A stretch of DNA of 64,000 nucleotides from Oreohelix idahoensis (lineage: Eukaryota > Mollusca > Gastropoda > Stylommatophora > Oreohelicidae). The position numbers and the translations under genes were made by a program. The notes beneath the pieces are model-generated. The model saw only the letters and a list, made by a program, of their open reading frames with translations. It did not search any database and was not told the DNA's origin. Below, piece after piece: positions 42,701 through 57,485 of this stretch. Each line of letters opens with the position of its first letter. Position 1 is the first letter of the stretch. The stretch covers positions 62,001 through 126,000 of the forward strand of contig JAMPIV010012163.1 in the NCBI GenBank assembly GCA_024509875.1. Reading direction: 5' to 3'.

Positions 42701-43530
42701 TATTGAGTGTGAAATAAAGTAGAGACAGAAATATAATGGGGTAATGAGTGTGAAGTAAAGGAGATACAGAAATATACTCGAATAGTGAGTGTGAAGTAAA
42801 GGACAGTATTGAGAGTATTTTTGCACACCATATAGATCGATTTCTTTTGAGATCACATGCTGCACAAAAAGACACGATTGAGTTTGAATTGTATGCGTAT
42901 CAGCGCAAATTTGTATTAGTAACATGAGGATTGTGTTTACAAAGTGTTGAGAAGACGGCTATGTCTGAAGTTTCAGGATCGTATGAATGGATTTATAGCA
43001 TCCTGTATCTGGATTAGTGTAATATGTCCCAATGGACTGATACTAGGAATCATATATAGTCATAGCAAGATGGAAATGATTTATGAAAAAAATATAAGTA
43101 ACTTGAACAAAGATTATAAATAGGTAAACGCCGTCTGGACTTTATAATATTGGAGGCATTTGTATGGAAATGGAATTTATGTTATGAATATGACTATGTT
43201 TGACTCATGGAGGATCATTACAAATCAAAGGAGATGTTAGTGTATAAGTGCATTAAAGAAATATTATTTCAAATGATGCGCGCATCTATGAGGACTATGA
43301 TATTCGTTTGATATTGACGTTGGCCTTTCTAGCTGTTCTTATTACATACCTCTAACCTCAGGACGTGAAATATCTCCCCCTTAGCAGAGATTATCGTATC
43401 AGACAGGCAGAAATATACTCGGATAGTGAGTGTGAAGTAAAGGAGAGACAGAAATATACTCAAATAGTGAGTGTGAAGTAAAGGAGGGACAGAAATATAC
43501 TCGGATTGCGAGTGTGAAGTAATGGCATAC
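42701..43530. other. Spacer with scattered 41-bp minisatellite remnants
   Basis: Units such as GTGAAGTAAAGGAGAGACAG and AAATATACTCGGATAGTGAG occur at both ends. The middle part (42830-43400) shows no gene. Confidence 0.6.
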
Positions 43531-45048
43531 CTGTCAACTTGTACGTTTTTGCCATACAATGTATGTTTTTTGGATAATTTTAGCAGAGTACGTCCATACA
43601 AGGGTTGTTGTACTCGATTTTCTCGAGAAAAAAAAAATCTAAAAATGTATTTTATTATTTTTAAAAACAAAAAAATTTATTTTTATTTTCCAACCCAAGT
43701 TTTTTTTAAATCAGAAAATATTATTTACCCCAGGTTTTTTTTTTTTTTATTCTGGAATTTCTCGGCGTCTGTTTTTAAAATGAGGTCTCTCTCAGCAACC
43801 AATCAAATCCTTTTATACCCAACAATTCAGCAGTAACTTTGAATTCGGCCTCAAACATATTGGGCTTTCAGCATGACATGACGTATTTTTAAAGTTATCT
43901 GTTATCAACCACGCTTGCGACCACCCCTAGACGCTATTTTTAAAAAAGCTAAGTACTTGATATTGTACTTATAACTTGGTTAAATATTGCTGTTGTTTTG
44001 CTTTGTTGCGTTTTAATCGCTGTCTTAATCTTTCCAGTTATATCTTGCCCTTGAATATATTTCCGATAAATTAATGTCATAATATTCTGTGTACATAACT
44101 TAGAAAAAAAAGTTCTTTTGCGTAAACTTTTCTGTTTCTAGAGTAAATCCATACAGTAGGCCTACTTTATCCCAGCGGTCAAGATTCGCTGCTTTATTTT
44201 TCAATAAAGTGGCAATCTATTATCACTAGTCTACCAACATTTTAATAATAACTTTGTAAAGTTTTGGTAGCACGTTTTTTTCTTCCTAGATTCGATATTC
44301 TGTTCTTAATTTGGTTAAATATTTTTTGCTGTTAGCTGTTTGCTTTGCTTCGTTGTATTTTTTAATAGTTCTCTAAATCTTTCCAGTTATATTTGACCTG
44401 TTAAATATTTCCAATAAATGAATGTCATAATATTCTGTGTAGGTCCTACATAACTAGAAAAAAAAAGTTTGTTCGCTTAAACTTTTCTGTTTCTAGAGTA
44501 AATCCATACAGTAAATTGGTTAAATTAGCCAGCAAAGTCGATTACGTGGGGGCATGTGTGCGATTATCGTATGTTATTACTGGGTTTTTTTTTTTTAAAA
44601 TGAATTAATTCATTTTTATTATTAAATTAGCATGGTCAGGGTGTTTGTGCACGTTATTACGCATGAAAATCTGTAAATACGATTTTCCTTTTTTTTTTCC
44701 GTGATCGAAATGGTGAGAAATGTGTACTTTTTGGTGGAATAAAGCACAGTGGCACAAGTTCTTCGATGCTATTGAAATACGACGTTAGTGTCAGAATTAT
44801 AGTTAGGGTACAGGGTTAGGTTTATGATTCCTAAACCTAACCCTTTACATCCCCGACCCAATCCTTTTTTTTACTGCATCTCTAAATTTGGTTTATTATT
44901 TGTTTGGAATGGCCTAAAAAAAGAATTCAGAAAAACGAAAGTTCGTAGATAGGCTCAGAGGTCGTGGTAGTAGTCACAGTATTTTATGCAACGGATGAAA
45001 TCCTTAATTTAAAACTAGCATAATAATGATCGTTTTGTCATTGCAATA
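43531..45048. other. AT-rich DNA with an old 350-bp tandem duplication
   Basis: 43976-44158 and 44331-44514 share TCTTTCCAGTTATAT, TGTCATAATATTCTGTGT and AAACTTTTCTGTTTCTAGAG plus AAATCCATACAGTA, with clear divergence. A short hairpin lies at 44805-44845 (GGGTTAGGTTTA...TAAACCTAACCC). No gene is seen. Confidence 0.6.
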
Positions 45049-45940
45049 ATGGTAGGGCAGTGCATTCTCACAGCACATCAATTTACAACTACTAGGATGA
45101 ATCGCTTCACCCAAGCATGCAAGGACTTTGGCCTCACAATAAGTCTAAAGAAAACAAATGTGGCGAGTCAGGATGCGGGTGCTGCACCAGTTATCACTAT
45201 CAATAACTATGAATTGGTAGTGGTGCACCACTTCACATACCTGGGGTCTACCATCAATGACAAACTCTCACTGGACACAGAAATTGACAGCCGCATTGGC
45301 AAAGCTGCCTTTGCCCGCCTCACATCGCGTGTTTGGGGAAACTCCAAACTCACAATGAAGACCAAGGCTGCGGTATATAACGCCTGCATCACCAGCACTC
45401 TCCTATATGGCAGCGAGACTTGGACAACCTATGCTAAGCAAGAAAGAAGGCTCAATACCTTCCATTTACGGAGTCTACGCCACATCCTCGGCATCTCGTG
45501 GAAAGATAAAGCGACAAATGTCGAGGTGTTGTCACGTGCTGGCCTTCAAAGCATGTATACACTGCTCAGACAGCGCAGACTACGCTGGCTTGGCCATGTC
45601 CACCGCATGGAAGATGGTCGCATCCCGAAAGATATCTACTACAGGCAACTAGCAGATGGCAAAAGAACAGTTGGGCGACCACAGCTGAGGTTCGAAGATG
45701 TGTGCAAGAGAGATATGAGGGCACTGGACATAAATCCAGCAACGTGGGAGGATGAAGCTGCTGATCGCACCAATTGGCGATGCTATTTACGGCGCCACCT
45801 CAGATTGGGCGAAAAGAAGCTCACACAACAAGCCGAAGAGAGGAGAAAATGTCAAAAGGAGCACCAGGAAAATAAGTAGCTGAGGGCTGTCACCTCAGGG
45901 CGCATTCCCATAGTCAGTTATGACTGAAGGGGCTATTATT
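45049..45940 (+). mobile_element. LINE family C, RT C-terminal ORF still open
   Basis: A 276-codon open frame begins just after RT motif C. It includes FTQACKDFGLTISLKKTNVA, FTYLGSTINDKLSLDTEI, LLYGSETWTTYAKQERRLN, LRWLGHVHRMEDGRIPKDIY and GRPQLRFEDVCKRDMRALDI. It ends EEHQENK-like and is followed by a 3' UTR ending in GGGGCTATTATTAG. The upstream RT core and endonuclease are missing, so it is 5' truncated. It is well preserved compared with 57000-57485. Confidence 0.92.
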
Positions 45941-46573
45941 AGAAGATACATACACACCACTGTTATAATCTGACTTCTGTTATAAAGTTACTGATTGTCT
46001 GGTGCATTTTACAAAACTAACACAAACATCACCATATTATGAAGGCTGTGATAACTTTAAGGGATATAACACCCAGTTTAATTGATTGTCACTTGCAGTA
46101 TTTCTAATAAGAACAGCATGAGACTTTATTAGTTTGTTTTATATCACATTATTTCAAATGTTAAATTAATTAGTACATGCCATTCGTCTTTTTAAAACTG
46201 TATCGCCTTTAATATATTTTTGTAAGGTTTTTGCGGTGTGTGTAAGGTTTTTACTGGTCCGGCGTACAGGTTTGTATCTCGGAAGGTTATTAAACGGTGA
46301 GGCAGAAATATACTCGGCTAGTCAGTATGAGGTAAAGGAGAAGCAGAAATATACTCAGATAGTGAATGTGAAGTAGAAGGGAGGCAGGAAAGTACTGATA
46401 TAGTATCAGAGCGTTTTTGAATATAACTCATCAGCCATAACATGTCATTGGGACAAACAATTCGTATTTGTTGTTAAATAATTTCATCTGCAATTTACCT
46501 GTGTGTCTTTATAACATCATTTACACACATTAGGCCTACATTTCATAAGTTTCTTTCGCGGAATTATACGCAC
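45941..46573. other. Intron 1 start, no other gene
   Basis: Contains two diverged 41-bp minisatellite units at 46290-46400. Nothing else is recognised. Confidence 0.5.
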
Positions 46574-46751
46574 CTTGATTACTCATCTTTGCGCCGCGAG
46601 CTTTTGTAGGTCTACCCTTAGTGCCAGCAATATTCGAGCTAGAGGCTCCTACGGGCTGATCTATTTGGTCCCGATGGCTGTCAGAGTTTGCCCTTGCTGC
46701 ACCTCTGGTTTTTGTTTGACAAAATGGGCGGGATGTATATGTTCTGCTCAT
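46574..46751 (-). CDS. EPSTI1: EPSTI1-like gene, first coding exon
   Basis: ATG at 46751-46749 opens 59 codons plus 1 nt, ending at donor CAAG|GTGCGT. The peptide starts MSRTYTSRPFCQTK and ends KARGAKMSNQ. It is rich in R, S, T and Q and probably disordered, like the N-terminus of vertebrate EPSTI1. The single spare base joins exon 2 to make Gly. An in-frame TTG lies six bases upstream, but ATG is the natural start. There is no independent homology support in this exon. Confidence 0.58.
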
Positions 46752-46759
46752 TCTCAAAA

Positions 46760-47400
46760 TTGAAACTGAAACCTATAGGCTATTTGTAATCGTTTCTTGA
46801 TACTGTAACTAGGTCTACTTGTAACTGTTTACGCGTGAAACTGTGTTGGACTTTAAATTTTCCTTGCATATTAATCACAAAACAAACTTAGTTTTACATG
46901 AGCAAATACATTCAAGCATGATAAAATAAATAATTCAATACAAAATAAAATAATATAACATGTTTAAAGTAATTATTACGCCCTAAATATAGGCCTATTT
47001 AGTTTTTTCTATTAAAATTAATTTGCTTCTGAATAGTTTGTTTTGTATTTTAACATTTTTAAAATTAAGAAATAATGAGTACAGAAGCGCGTCACTAAAT
47101 AGGCATTAGTATAGATAATTTCATGTGCCTGTATTTCTGAGAATCGCAATTGTAAAAAATCCGATCGACTCTCAAATTTAATGAAGAGGGGAAACCCCTT
47201 GGACTATCGAAACCGATGGCCTTAGCGCTGTTTCTGTGCCTCATTAATAATGATAGGAGTGTTTAACTGAGAATATTCTACAAATCTCAACTGTCACACA
47301 GGAATAGAGGCGGCTGTTAGTGATCAGGTAGCCTATTATCTATGTCACTGTCTTTGACTTGGGGACCAACAGGAACGTACTTTAGCGCTCAGAAGGAATA
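46760..47400. other. Upstream region of the EPSTI1-like gene
   Basis: AT-rich, with no clear TATA box, CpG island or repeat. It should contain the promoter on the minus strand, but no element can be named. Confidence 0.4.
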
Positions 47401-47602
47401 GACTTCGGGGTAATCTCCTATTACTCGTGGGTTTTTGCTCCGCAGTGAATATGTGTAGTTATGTCTTATTTCGTAGCAGTTAGGTTTAGGATTAGGGTTA
47501 ACTAACCCTAATACTAACCCTAACTGCTACGAAACAAGACATAACTACACATATTCACTGCGGAGCAAAAACCCACGAGTAATAGGAAATTACCGACTTC
47601 GG
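47401..47602. repeat. Foldback element, about 100-bp arms
   Basis: The two arms (47401-47497 and 47503-47602) are reverse complements with few mismatches (CTATTACTCGTGGGTTTTTG, CTCCGCAGTGAATATGTGTA and so on). The centre is AGGGTTAACTAACCCT, with TTAGGG-like words. It would form a long hairpin, as in foldback MITEs. Confidence 0.9.
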
Positions 47603-47849
47603 TCTGTTTTCTTCTCCACCACATTAAAAGAAAAAAGAGATAGGGCCTAATAAAATTGTCAGGTTTTTTTTTTTTAACTTCCAGTCACTCACATAGGCTA
47701 TATGTTGTTCGACTGTATCTTACAAAACGGGGGGGTTGTTAGGTTTTGAAGACGTATGAAGTAAAACAAAACGTGAATGGTCAAAATAGAGTGGTAGCCC
47801 TAGCAAGCTGCCCCCCTCCCCAATGATCAGCATTCAAATAAAATCTTTT

Positions 47850-48150
47850 TGACATTATTCTGTCATCCACTTAATACCCATTACCTCACCAAGGAGCATA
47901 GGCCCTCAACAAACACATACCATGTCCTCCTGTCGCATGCCATCAGCTCAATTTCTTTCTGTGTCTTCCTCATCATTTTCATTTATGTCTCTAGTTCTCT
48001 TCTCTATGTGTTTTTGGTTTACTTCAGCCTCTCTTTCCCTGGGGATTCCAAAACATGGACTACCTTGTTGTGCTATCAACAGGTTTCCATTGTGTGTCCT
48101 ATCCATCATCAGCATCGTCTTCTCATCTCTTGTTCCACTGACATTACTAT
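47850..48150 (-). mobile_element. LINE family A 3' fragment
   Basis: CACCAAGGAGCATAGGCCCT then CAACAAACACATACCATG is the reverse of the family A 3' end. CTATCAACAGGTTTCCATTG corresponds to the coding tail. Confidence 0.75.
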
Positions 48151-48234
48151 GTTACAAAACATATTGTAAAATTTAATGACTGATTCTTTATATTTAGATT
48201 CCTTTGTTTACAATAATCTGCCTTCACTGGTGCC

Positions 48235-49020
48235 TATACCTTGAAGGGGTAAGGTGGCTTGAGTACCCTGACAACCCCCAGTGCTATTCCAGCAGGAGTT
48301 TTACTCCTGGCAAGTTCTACCAAGCAGGGCAGATCTGCGCAGGCAGGGTTCAGACTAAAGCTGGCACCCTGGTCCACCAGGTTGGGGTTTTAGCACAGGG
48401 TCGACACCTCTGTTTATGTGAAAAAAAAATTAGTTACAGAAGCAGCAACAAATAAAAAAAGCTTTGATGCAGCACAGACATCCGGAATCTGAGTCTCGCA
48501 TGACTGACAGTGGTGAAAGCTGAAAAAAAGTCATTGCCGTGAAAATGGATGCCCTGATCGCAAAACTCGAAACCAGAATTGGATTCTGGGCCATCAGAAC
48601 TATGAATGAGGCAGATCACAACAGAAATGAGAAACTACAGATTACAAATCCCTGGAATAAAAGAGAGCAGATGGACATGAACAGGGAGAATTAAAACAGC
48701 AACATAAAAAATAGTACTTTACTCTGGAAGAGATGATGGACAGCACAATTAAGGCATAGATATTTTCCTAAAGAAAGGAATAGAAAGGTCATTACTGGAA
48801 TAGAAAACCATCAACAACAGGCTGATAAGAATAAGACTGAGAGGGAGATTCACCAACACCACAATAATACAATGCTATGCAACAACAAATGACAGCAATG
48901 AAGAGGTTAAGGATGAATTCTGTCGACAGCTACAAGAGGAAATGGAAGCTGCATCCAGATATGATCTTATCACAGTAATGGGTGACCTCAATGCAAAAGT
49001 TGGAATTCCTATCAATAATT
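48235..49020 (+). mobile_element. LINE family B 5' head plus endonuclease fragment
   Basis: 48235-48530 is the 5' head also seen at 35700-35985. From about 48820 the plus strand reads LRIRLRGRFTNTTIIQCYAT then TNDSNEEVKDEFCRQLQEEM and DLITVMGDLNAKVG, an AP-endonuclease with the GDLNAKVG motif. The segment before it is decayed. The copy is cut off after the endonuclease. Confidence 0.82.
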
Positions 49021-49509
49021 TGCAATGAAAACTTTTTATAATTTTATCCCCTTGGCCAGCCAACTGTGTAAAGCTGAATTCCCTACAAGTTAAGTCCACA
49101 AAAGATGCAGTCAAACTATAATCTAACACATAAGTTACAAGAAGTAACAATACCTGAAGTTAACATTAAACATGAGACAAGAGGCATACTTTTTAAGTAT
49201 ACAATGCTCAGTTTTGTATATTTACTAAAACTAGTGGGACTAATAGATCATTGGGTTTAGTATAGAAAACAACAGCTGAATCACAGTTTACTGTGTGGGT
49301 AGTCACCTTGCGGCAACCAAGGTTAAGGTTTGTGGCATTGTTTCTGTCTAACCCTATATCGTAACACTAAACAAGTAACTTTATTCTCTTAAAATAAACA
49401 CTTAATAACACTCTAAATTACTACACTACCACTTATCTTAACCATAACCCAAATCCTGTTTGCAACAAGATTACAACAGCATGGTCAGCTGCACGATAAA
49501 CTGTGATGC
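49021..49509. other. Unassigned intergenic DNA
   Basis: No gene or repeat is recognised. Confidence 0.5.
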
Positions 49510-50200
49510 TTACTTACTTACTTAGTCGTTCCCCTTCTACCGTGAGGTGTAGAGGTTTGGAAGAGAGAGCGCCAGACTATCCTATCGGCTGTCTTCCTCC
49601 TGGCCTGGTTCCATTCTAGTCCTCGATCCTTCAAAGATTGTCTAATGTTGTCCTCCCAGCGGACTCTGGGTCGTCCTCGGGGTCTGGATCCTTGGCTCTT
49701 TGTTTCCCATGCTTGTCGTGGTATCCGATCTTCTCCCATTCTGCAGACATGGCCAAACCATCTTAATTGGGACTGTTCTACTTGGGTCTGCAGGGGGTAG
49801 GATTTAAGGCCTTGACGTATCGTCTGGTTGCGGACCATGTCTCTTCTTGTTACTTCAACCACCTTCCTCAGATACCTCATTTCTGAGGTTTGGATCTGGC
49901 TTTTATGGGTTGTAGTCATTGCCCATGACTCGCATCCATATGTCAAGACTGGAACATAGGTGGAGCGGTATACAGCCATCTTCGTTTTCTTACCAACCTC
50001 TCTCTTGCTGAGGAATCCTCGATTTATGGCCTGAAAAAGTCTCCCAGCTGCTGCTTTTCGAGTGGCCAATTCTTCTTTGATGCCTCCCTTTCGGTCTATA
50101 ATAGCTCCGAGGTATTTAAAGTGGTCGACCTGCTCCAGGACCTGTTCTCCCAGCTTAATCTGATGTTTTCTTTCTTCTCGTGATATCACCATGGATTTTG
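49510..50200 (-). mobile_element. LINE family D RT C-terminal ORF
   Basis: A 224-codon open frame: VDHFKYLGAIIDRKGGIKEE, LTYGCESWAMTTTHKSQIQT, EMRYLRKVVEVTRRDMVRNQ, LRWFGHVCRMGEDRIPRQAW and RPRGRPRVRWEDNIRQSL. The tail after the stop is ACTTACTTACTTA-like (CTTACTTACTTAG on the plus side). 5' truncated. A second copy is at 51010-51410. Confidence 0.9.
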
Positions 50201-50344
50201 TGATGCATCCAAAATAAATTATGCCCCCTTTTTTTTAAGAGAGCTTACCAAAGTAAATCTGTTTCAATGTAATATTTATTTTCCCAAAATGCATTTTTAA
50301 TACAACTATACGTGTCACATGACTTACGTCATTTGTATGACAAA

Positions 50345-50600
50345 AAAGGTATAGGTAGTCCCATAGCAGATACTGCCGTAGGGGAGTAAAGTGTTATAGA
50401 CTTCACTTTACTAGGTTCAGCTTCAAGAAGTGGGGTGACCAGATCCCTTCCTCGCTGCCTTTGCCTTCCATGATTCAAGAGCAGAGTCAGGTATCCATTT
50501 ACAACTGGGTAGACTGGAGCATGATGTCACCATGATTCAAACCTGGTTCTTTGGTGTGAGAGGCCGGCGCTCTTACCACTCTGCGAATTAGGCACTTATC
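50345..50600 (-). mobile_element. SINE S3
   Basis: Same body as 30312-30563 (CCCATAGCAGATACTGCC, GACTTCACTTTACTAGGTTC). On the minus strand it starts TTCGCAGAGTGGTAAGAGC (A box) and has a B-box-like CCAGGTTTGAATCATGG. Confidence 0.82.
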
Positions 50601-51009
50601 GTTCGTATACAGTCCATTTTTTTTTTTTTACTCAAAATGTGAAGGGAAGAATATTCTTCATTGTGACAACGACATTGTGACACATCCTGGAAAATAAATA
50701 TTATTATAACAAAAAATAACGCCTTCATGCCACAGGTATGCTATATTGATATAGGAGCTGATAGAAATTTTAATGTCATAGAAGTTGAATTTCCACACCA
50801 TTTATTTTATAGAAGAGTTACAAAATCTTGTATCAGAAGTTGGATCTGTGTTCACCTGTTTGACCTGGTCAGAATATCTAAAGCAAAATGTAAAATGGGC
50901 AACAACAACAACAATTTTTCTGAGGCTGCCAAAAAAAGGTCTCAGACAAGAAAGTGGATTTATTGCTGTTAGAAATGAAATGTTGGACTGTAAATGTATA
51001 TGCAAAAGC
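50601..51009 (+). other. Unassigned stretch with coding-like peptide
   Basis: One plus-strand frame reads IYFIEELQNLVSEVGSVFTC then LTWSEYLKQNVKWATTTTIF and LRLPKKGLRQESGF. Composition and lack of stops are protein-like, and a second frame just upstream (NFNVIEVEFPHHLFY) suggests one frameshift. The family was not recognised. It could be a host exon or part of an unknown element. Confidence 0.3.
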
Positions 51010-51410
51010 TCCTCTAAACTTACTTACTTGTTCCTCTTCTACTGTGAGGTGTAGAAGTTTGGAAGAGAGAGCACCATACTATTGGCTGTCTTTCTCCTGG
51101 CCTGGTTCCATTCTAGTCCTCGTTCCTCCAGAGATTGTCTAATGTTGTCCTCCCAGCGGACTCTGGGTCATCCTGGAGGTCTGGATCTCTGGCTTTTAGC
51201 CTCCCATACCTGCAGTGGCAGGCTATCTTCTCCCATTCTGCAGATATGGCCAAACCATCTTAGTTGGGACTGTTCTACTTGGGTCTATAGGGGTTGGGTT
51301 CTTAGGCCTTGACGTAACGTCTGGTTGTGGACCATGTCTCTTCTTGTTACTTCAACCACCTTTCTCAGATACCTCATTTCTGAGGTTCGGATTCTCTGAG
51401 CTTGAGTAAG
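51010..51410 (-). mobile_element. LINE family D 3' fragment
   Basis: The plus-strand text closely follows 49510-49900 (TGTGAGGTGTAGAAGTTTGG, CCTGGTTCCATTCTAGTCCT, CCTCCCAGCGGACTCTGGGT), including the CTTACTTACTT end. It has several frameshifts. Confidence 0.88.
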
Positions 51411-51645
51411 ACAAATAGTGCTTTATTTCTCATGAAAAGCAGAAGACTGTGTGTTGCCTTATAGACCTTCTGTAGTTTAGAATGTTAAGTTACAGAAGTG
51501 TTAAAACTTTTGACAGATATTGATTGCTGTCCTTCTACAGTAGTGTTCCATCTGCATATGAATAAAATGTGTTGAATTAGTTATTTTTGAGTGGCTAATC
51601 ACATGCAGCTTGTTAAAATTGATTTTTTTTTTTTTGTTCACAGAA

Positions 51646-51700
51646 ATGCTGGAGGACTTGCTGAGTGGACTGGAGAAAACCCGCTTCATCCTTGTGACAG
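51646..51700 (+). CDS. ELP5: ELP5 first coding exon
   Basis: After a T-rich acceptor (TTTTTTGTTCACAG) the ATG follows two bases later, so a 5' UTR exon lies upstream. The exon encodes MLEDLLSGLEKTRFILVT and one spare base before GTTTAA. Vertebrate ELP5 starts MLDSLL and has a similar hydrophobic strand. The donor is moderate. The match is short but correctly placed and oriented relative to the stronger exons downstream. Confidence 0.65.
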
Positions 51701-51779
51701 GTTTAAATCCTTATAATATAATTTCAGTAAAAAAAATTAATTTGATCTAGTGAAAGTGTAGATTAGATAGAGGGAGTAG

Positions 51780-52170
51780 TTATTTGCAAATGTTGCCTAA
51801 ATTCATTGTAGAGAAAGTAATTAATCCAAATGTAATCTGAGTAGAAAAAAGAATTTCATCCAGATGTAGTCTTGAGTAGAGCAGTAATTCACCTAATTGT
51901 AGTCTTGGTAGAACAATTACTTCATCCAAGTGTAGTCACAGTAGAAAAAGTGGTTCATCTAACTGTACTATGGGTGAAAATGTAGTGCCTCTAACTGTGT
52001 TGTGGGTGCAAAAGTAGTTATCTAACTTTAGTGTGGATGAAAAAGTAGTTGATCCGAGTGTAGACTAGGTAATAAAAAATATTTCATCCAAGTGAAGTCT
52101 AAGTAAAAAAGGTAGTTCATCTTAGTGTAGTCTTGGTAGAAAAAGTAGTTCATTTAAGGGTAGTCTGGGT
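51780..52170. repeat. Degenerate minisatellite, about 36-bp unit
   Basis: AGTGTAGTCTTGGTAGAAAA and AGTAGTTCATC recur about nine times with much divergence, in the first ELP5 intron. Confidence 0.75.
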
Positions 52171-52435
52171 TGGGAAAAAAAAGTAGCTTTGTGTGGAGTT
52201 TACCTGGCTGCTATAAATTTGTTTGCTTACTTAAGATGTAAATTAGTTGGTGGAAATATTATTTCTGTCTTGTGAATCTGTTTAAGATGAAGCTGAATGC
52301 ACTGGAAGACATCTGTTGCTGAATTGGACTCATAATTTAGGGATGAGGTGGGTGTGTGTGGGTTTTTTTTGTTGAACACTCACTGTTAGTTATTTTATTC
52401 ATCTTATTTGACTGCAACACGAAGTTATTTATTAC

Positions 52436-52475
52436 CCTTTAACTCCCCAAGGAACATAAAGCCTTCAACAAACTA
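52436..52475 (-). mobile_element. Extreme 3' tip of LINE family A
   Basis: TTAACTCCCCAAGGAACATA then AAGCCTTCAACAAAC is the reverse of the last 40 bases of family A (compare 265-300). It adjoins the (TA)n tract. Confidence 0.7.

Positions 52476-56265
<3,790 letters not shown>

Positions 56266-56350
<85 letters not shown>
56266..56350. repeat. (TA)n microsatellite, third segment
   Basis: About 38 TA units after the mariner right end. Confidence 0.97.
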
Positions 56351-56352
<2 letters not shown>

Positions 56353-56860
56353 TAAGCTAATACAGATGAAAAACCTATGGCAAGGCACAAGCAAACAAAC
56401 AAAGTTACAACTGATCAGAGCATGTATATTCCCAGTAGCAACATACGGCTGCGAGACTTGGACACTCAATAAAACAGTTGCAAAAAAGATTACATCATTC
56501 GAAATGAAATGCTACAGAAGGATGTTGAGAATACCCTGGACAGAAAAAAAGACCAACAGAGAAGTACTGCACTCACTAAACGTACAGGAACATTGGCTCC
56601 TAAATACCATCGCAATAAGGAAGCTGAAATTTCGGTCATATAAAAAGACATAATAGTCTGGAAAAAACAGTGATGGAAGGCATGGTCCCTGGAAAAAGGG
56701 GAAGGGGTCGACCTAGACGACGGTGGACCCAGGACATCACAGAGAGTCTGAACTTGTCTTTGGCTGATGCAGGTCGACTTGCCCAGAATCGTGATGCGTT
56801 CAGAGCAGCTGTAATGGAGACAACGTTCTGGAAAGAATATGTCACATGATGATATATATA
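56351..56860 (+). mobile_element. LINE family G RT C-terminus
   Basis: It encodes LQLIRACIFPVATYGCETWT, EMKCYRRMLRIPWTEKKTNR and, after a frameshift, GHIKRHNSLEKTVMEGMVPG, GRGRPRRRWTQDITESLNLS and a FWKEYVT end. 5' truncated. Confidence 0.88.
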
Positions 56861-56999
56861 TATCAGTAAGTTTATGTATTTGCAGAATAATTTGTCTTAC
56901 TAAGGAGCTGTAAAAATTGTGTTTTAACTCATTTGATATTACACGTTGTAAATAAAGATTAGTTGGTCTTTCATGATGCACTATAATGGCCTTAGATAT

Positions 57000-57485
57000 A
57001 ATTAACCTATGCTAAGCAAGAAAAACAGGCTACATAACCTTCCACCTACGGCCACATCCTTAGTATTTTGTGGAAGGACAAATTAACAAATGTCAAGATG
57101 CTGTCATACACTGGCTTTCAGAGCATGTAAACACTGCTTAGACAATGTATATTATACTGGCTTGGCCATGCCTGATGCATGCAAGATTGTTGCATCTCAA
57201 AGATATTTGGCAGATGACAAAAGAACAGCCGGGCAACCGCAGCTAAGGTTTAAAGATTGTGCCAGAGATACATGAAGGGACTGGACATAAATCCAGCAGC
57301 CTGGGAGGATGAAGCTGCTGATCACATCAAGTGGAGATGCTCCCTATGGCACACCTCATATTTGACGAAAAGAAGCTCTTACAACAAGCAGAAGAGAAAA
57401 GAACATGCAGAAAGGAACACCAGGCAACAAAAAACAAAACAGCTGAGGGCTATCACCTCAAGGCTCAAGGGCTCATCATCTCCAT
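57000..57485 (+). mobile_element. LINE family C, decayed C-terminus
   Basis: Matches 45425-45900 in order: a YAKQEKQ start, a GHILSILWKDKLTNVKM-like part, GLDINPAAWEDEAADHIKWR and the Q/K-rich tail. Several frameshifts. Confidence 0.82.

Larger units (their letters stand above)
11052..46751 (-). other. EPSTI1: EPSTI1-like gene, whole span
   Basis: Five exons, possibly six, join in phase on the minus strand into one protein of about 200 residues. The N-terminal half is low complexity (R/S/T/Q/G/N rich). The second half carries the conserved EPSTI1 block: YTVFAPNVRTREQ, then a charged helix, then GGELTEDQVRLRQ...KFNRL. The human protein has YTLIAPN, then GGSQSETEVRQKQ at the same spacing. EPSTI1 is a coiled-coil-rich protein linked in vertebrates to interferon response and epithelial-stromal signalling; its biochemical activity is not defined. 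Introns total about 35 kb and hold most of the repeats listed here. The long C-terminal coiled coil of vertebrate EPSTI1 was not found in the window, so the gene may be incompletely seen or may end early. Confidence 0.65.

Noticed and set aside
44805..44845. Telomere-like repeats
   Set aside because: Only isolated GGGTTAGG words in a short hairpin; no tandem TTAGGG array.
49510..51410. Segmental duplication of a host gene
   Set aside because: The two similar blocks are independent 3' ends of the same LINE family with the same tail.
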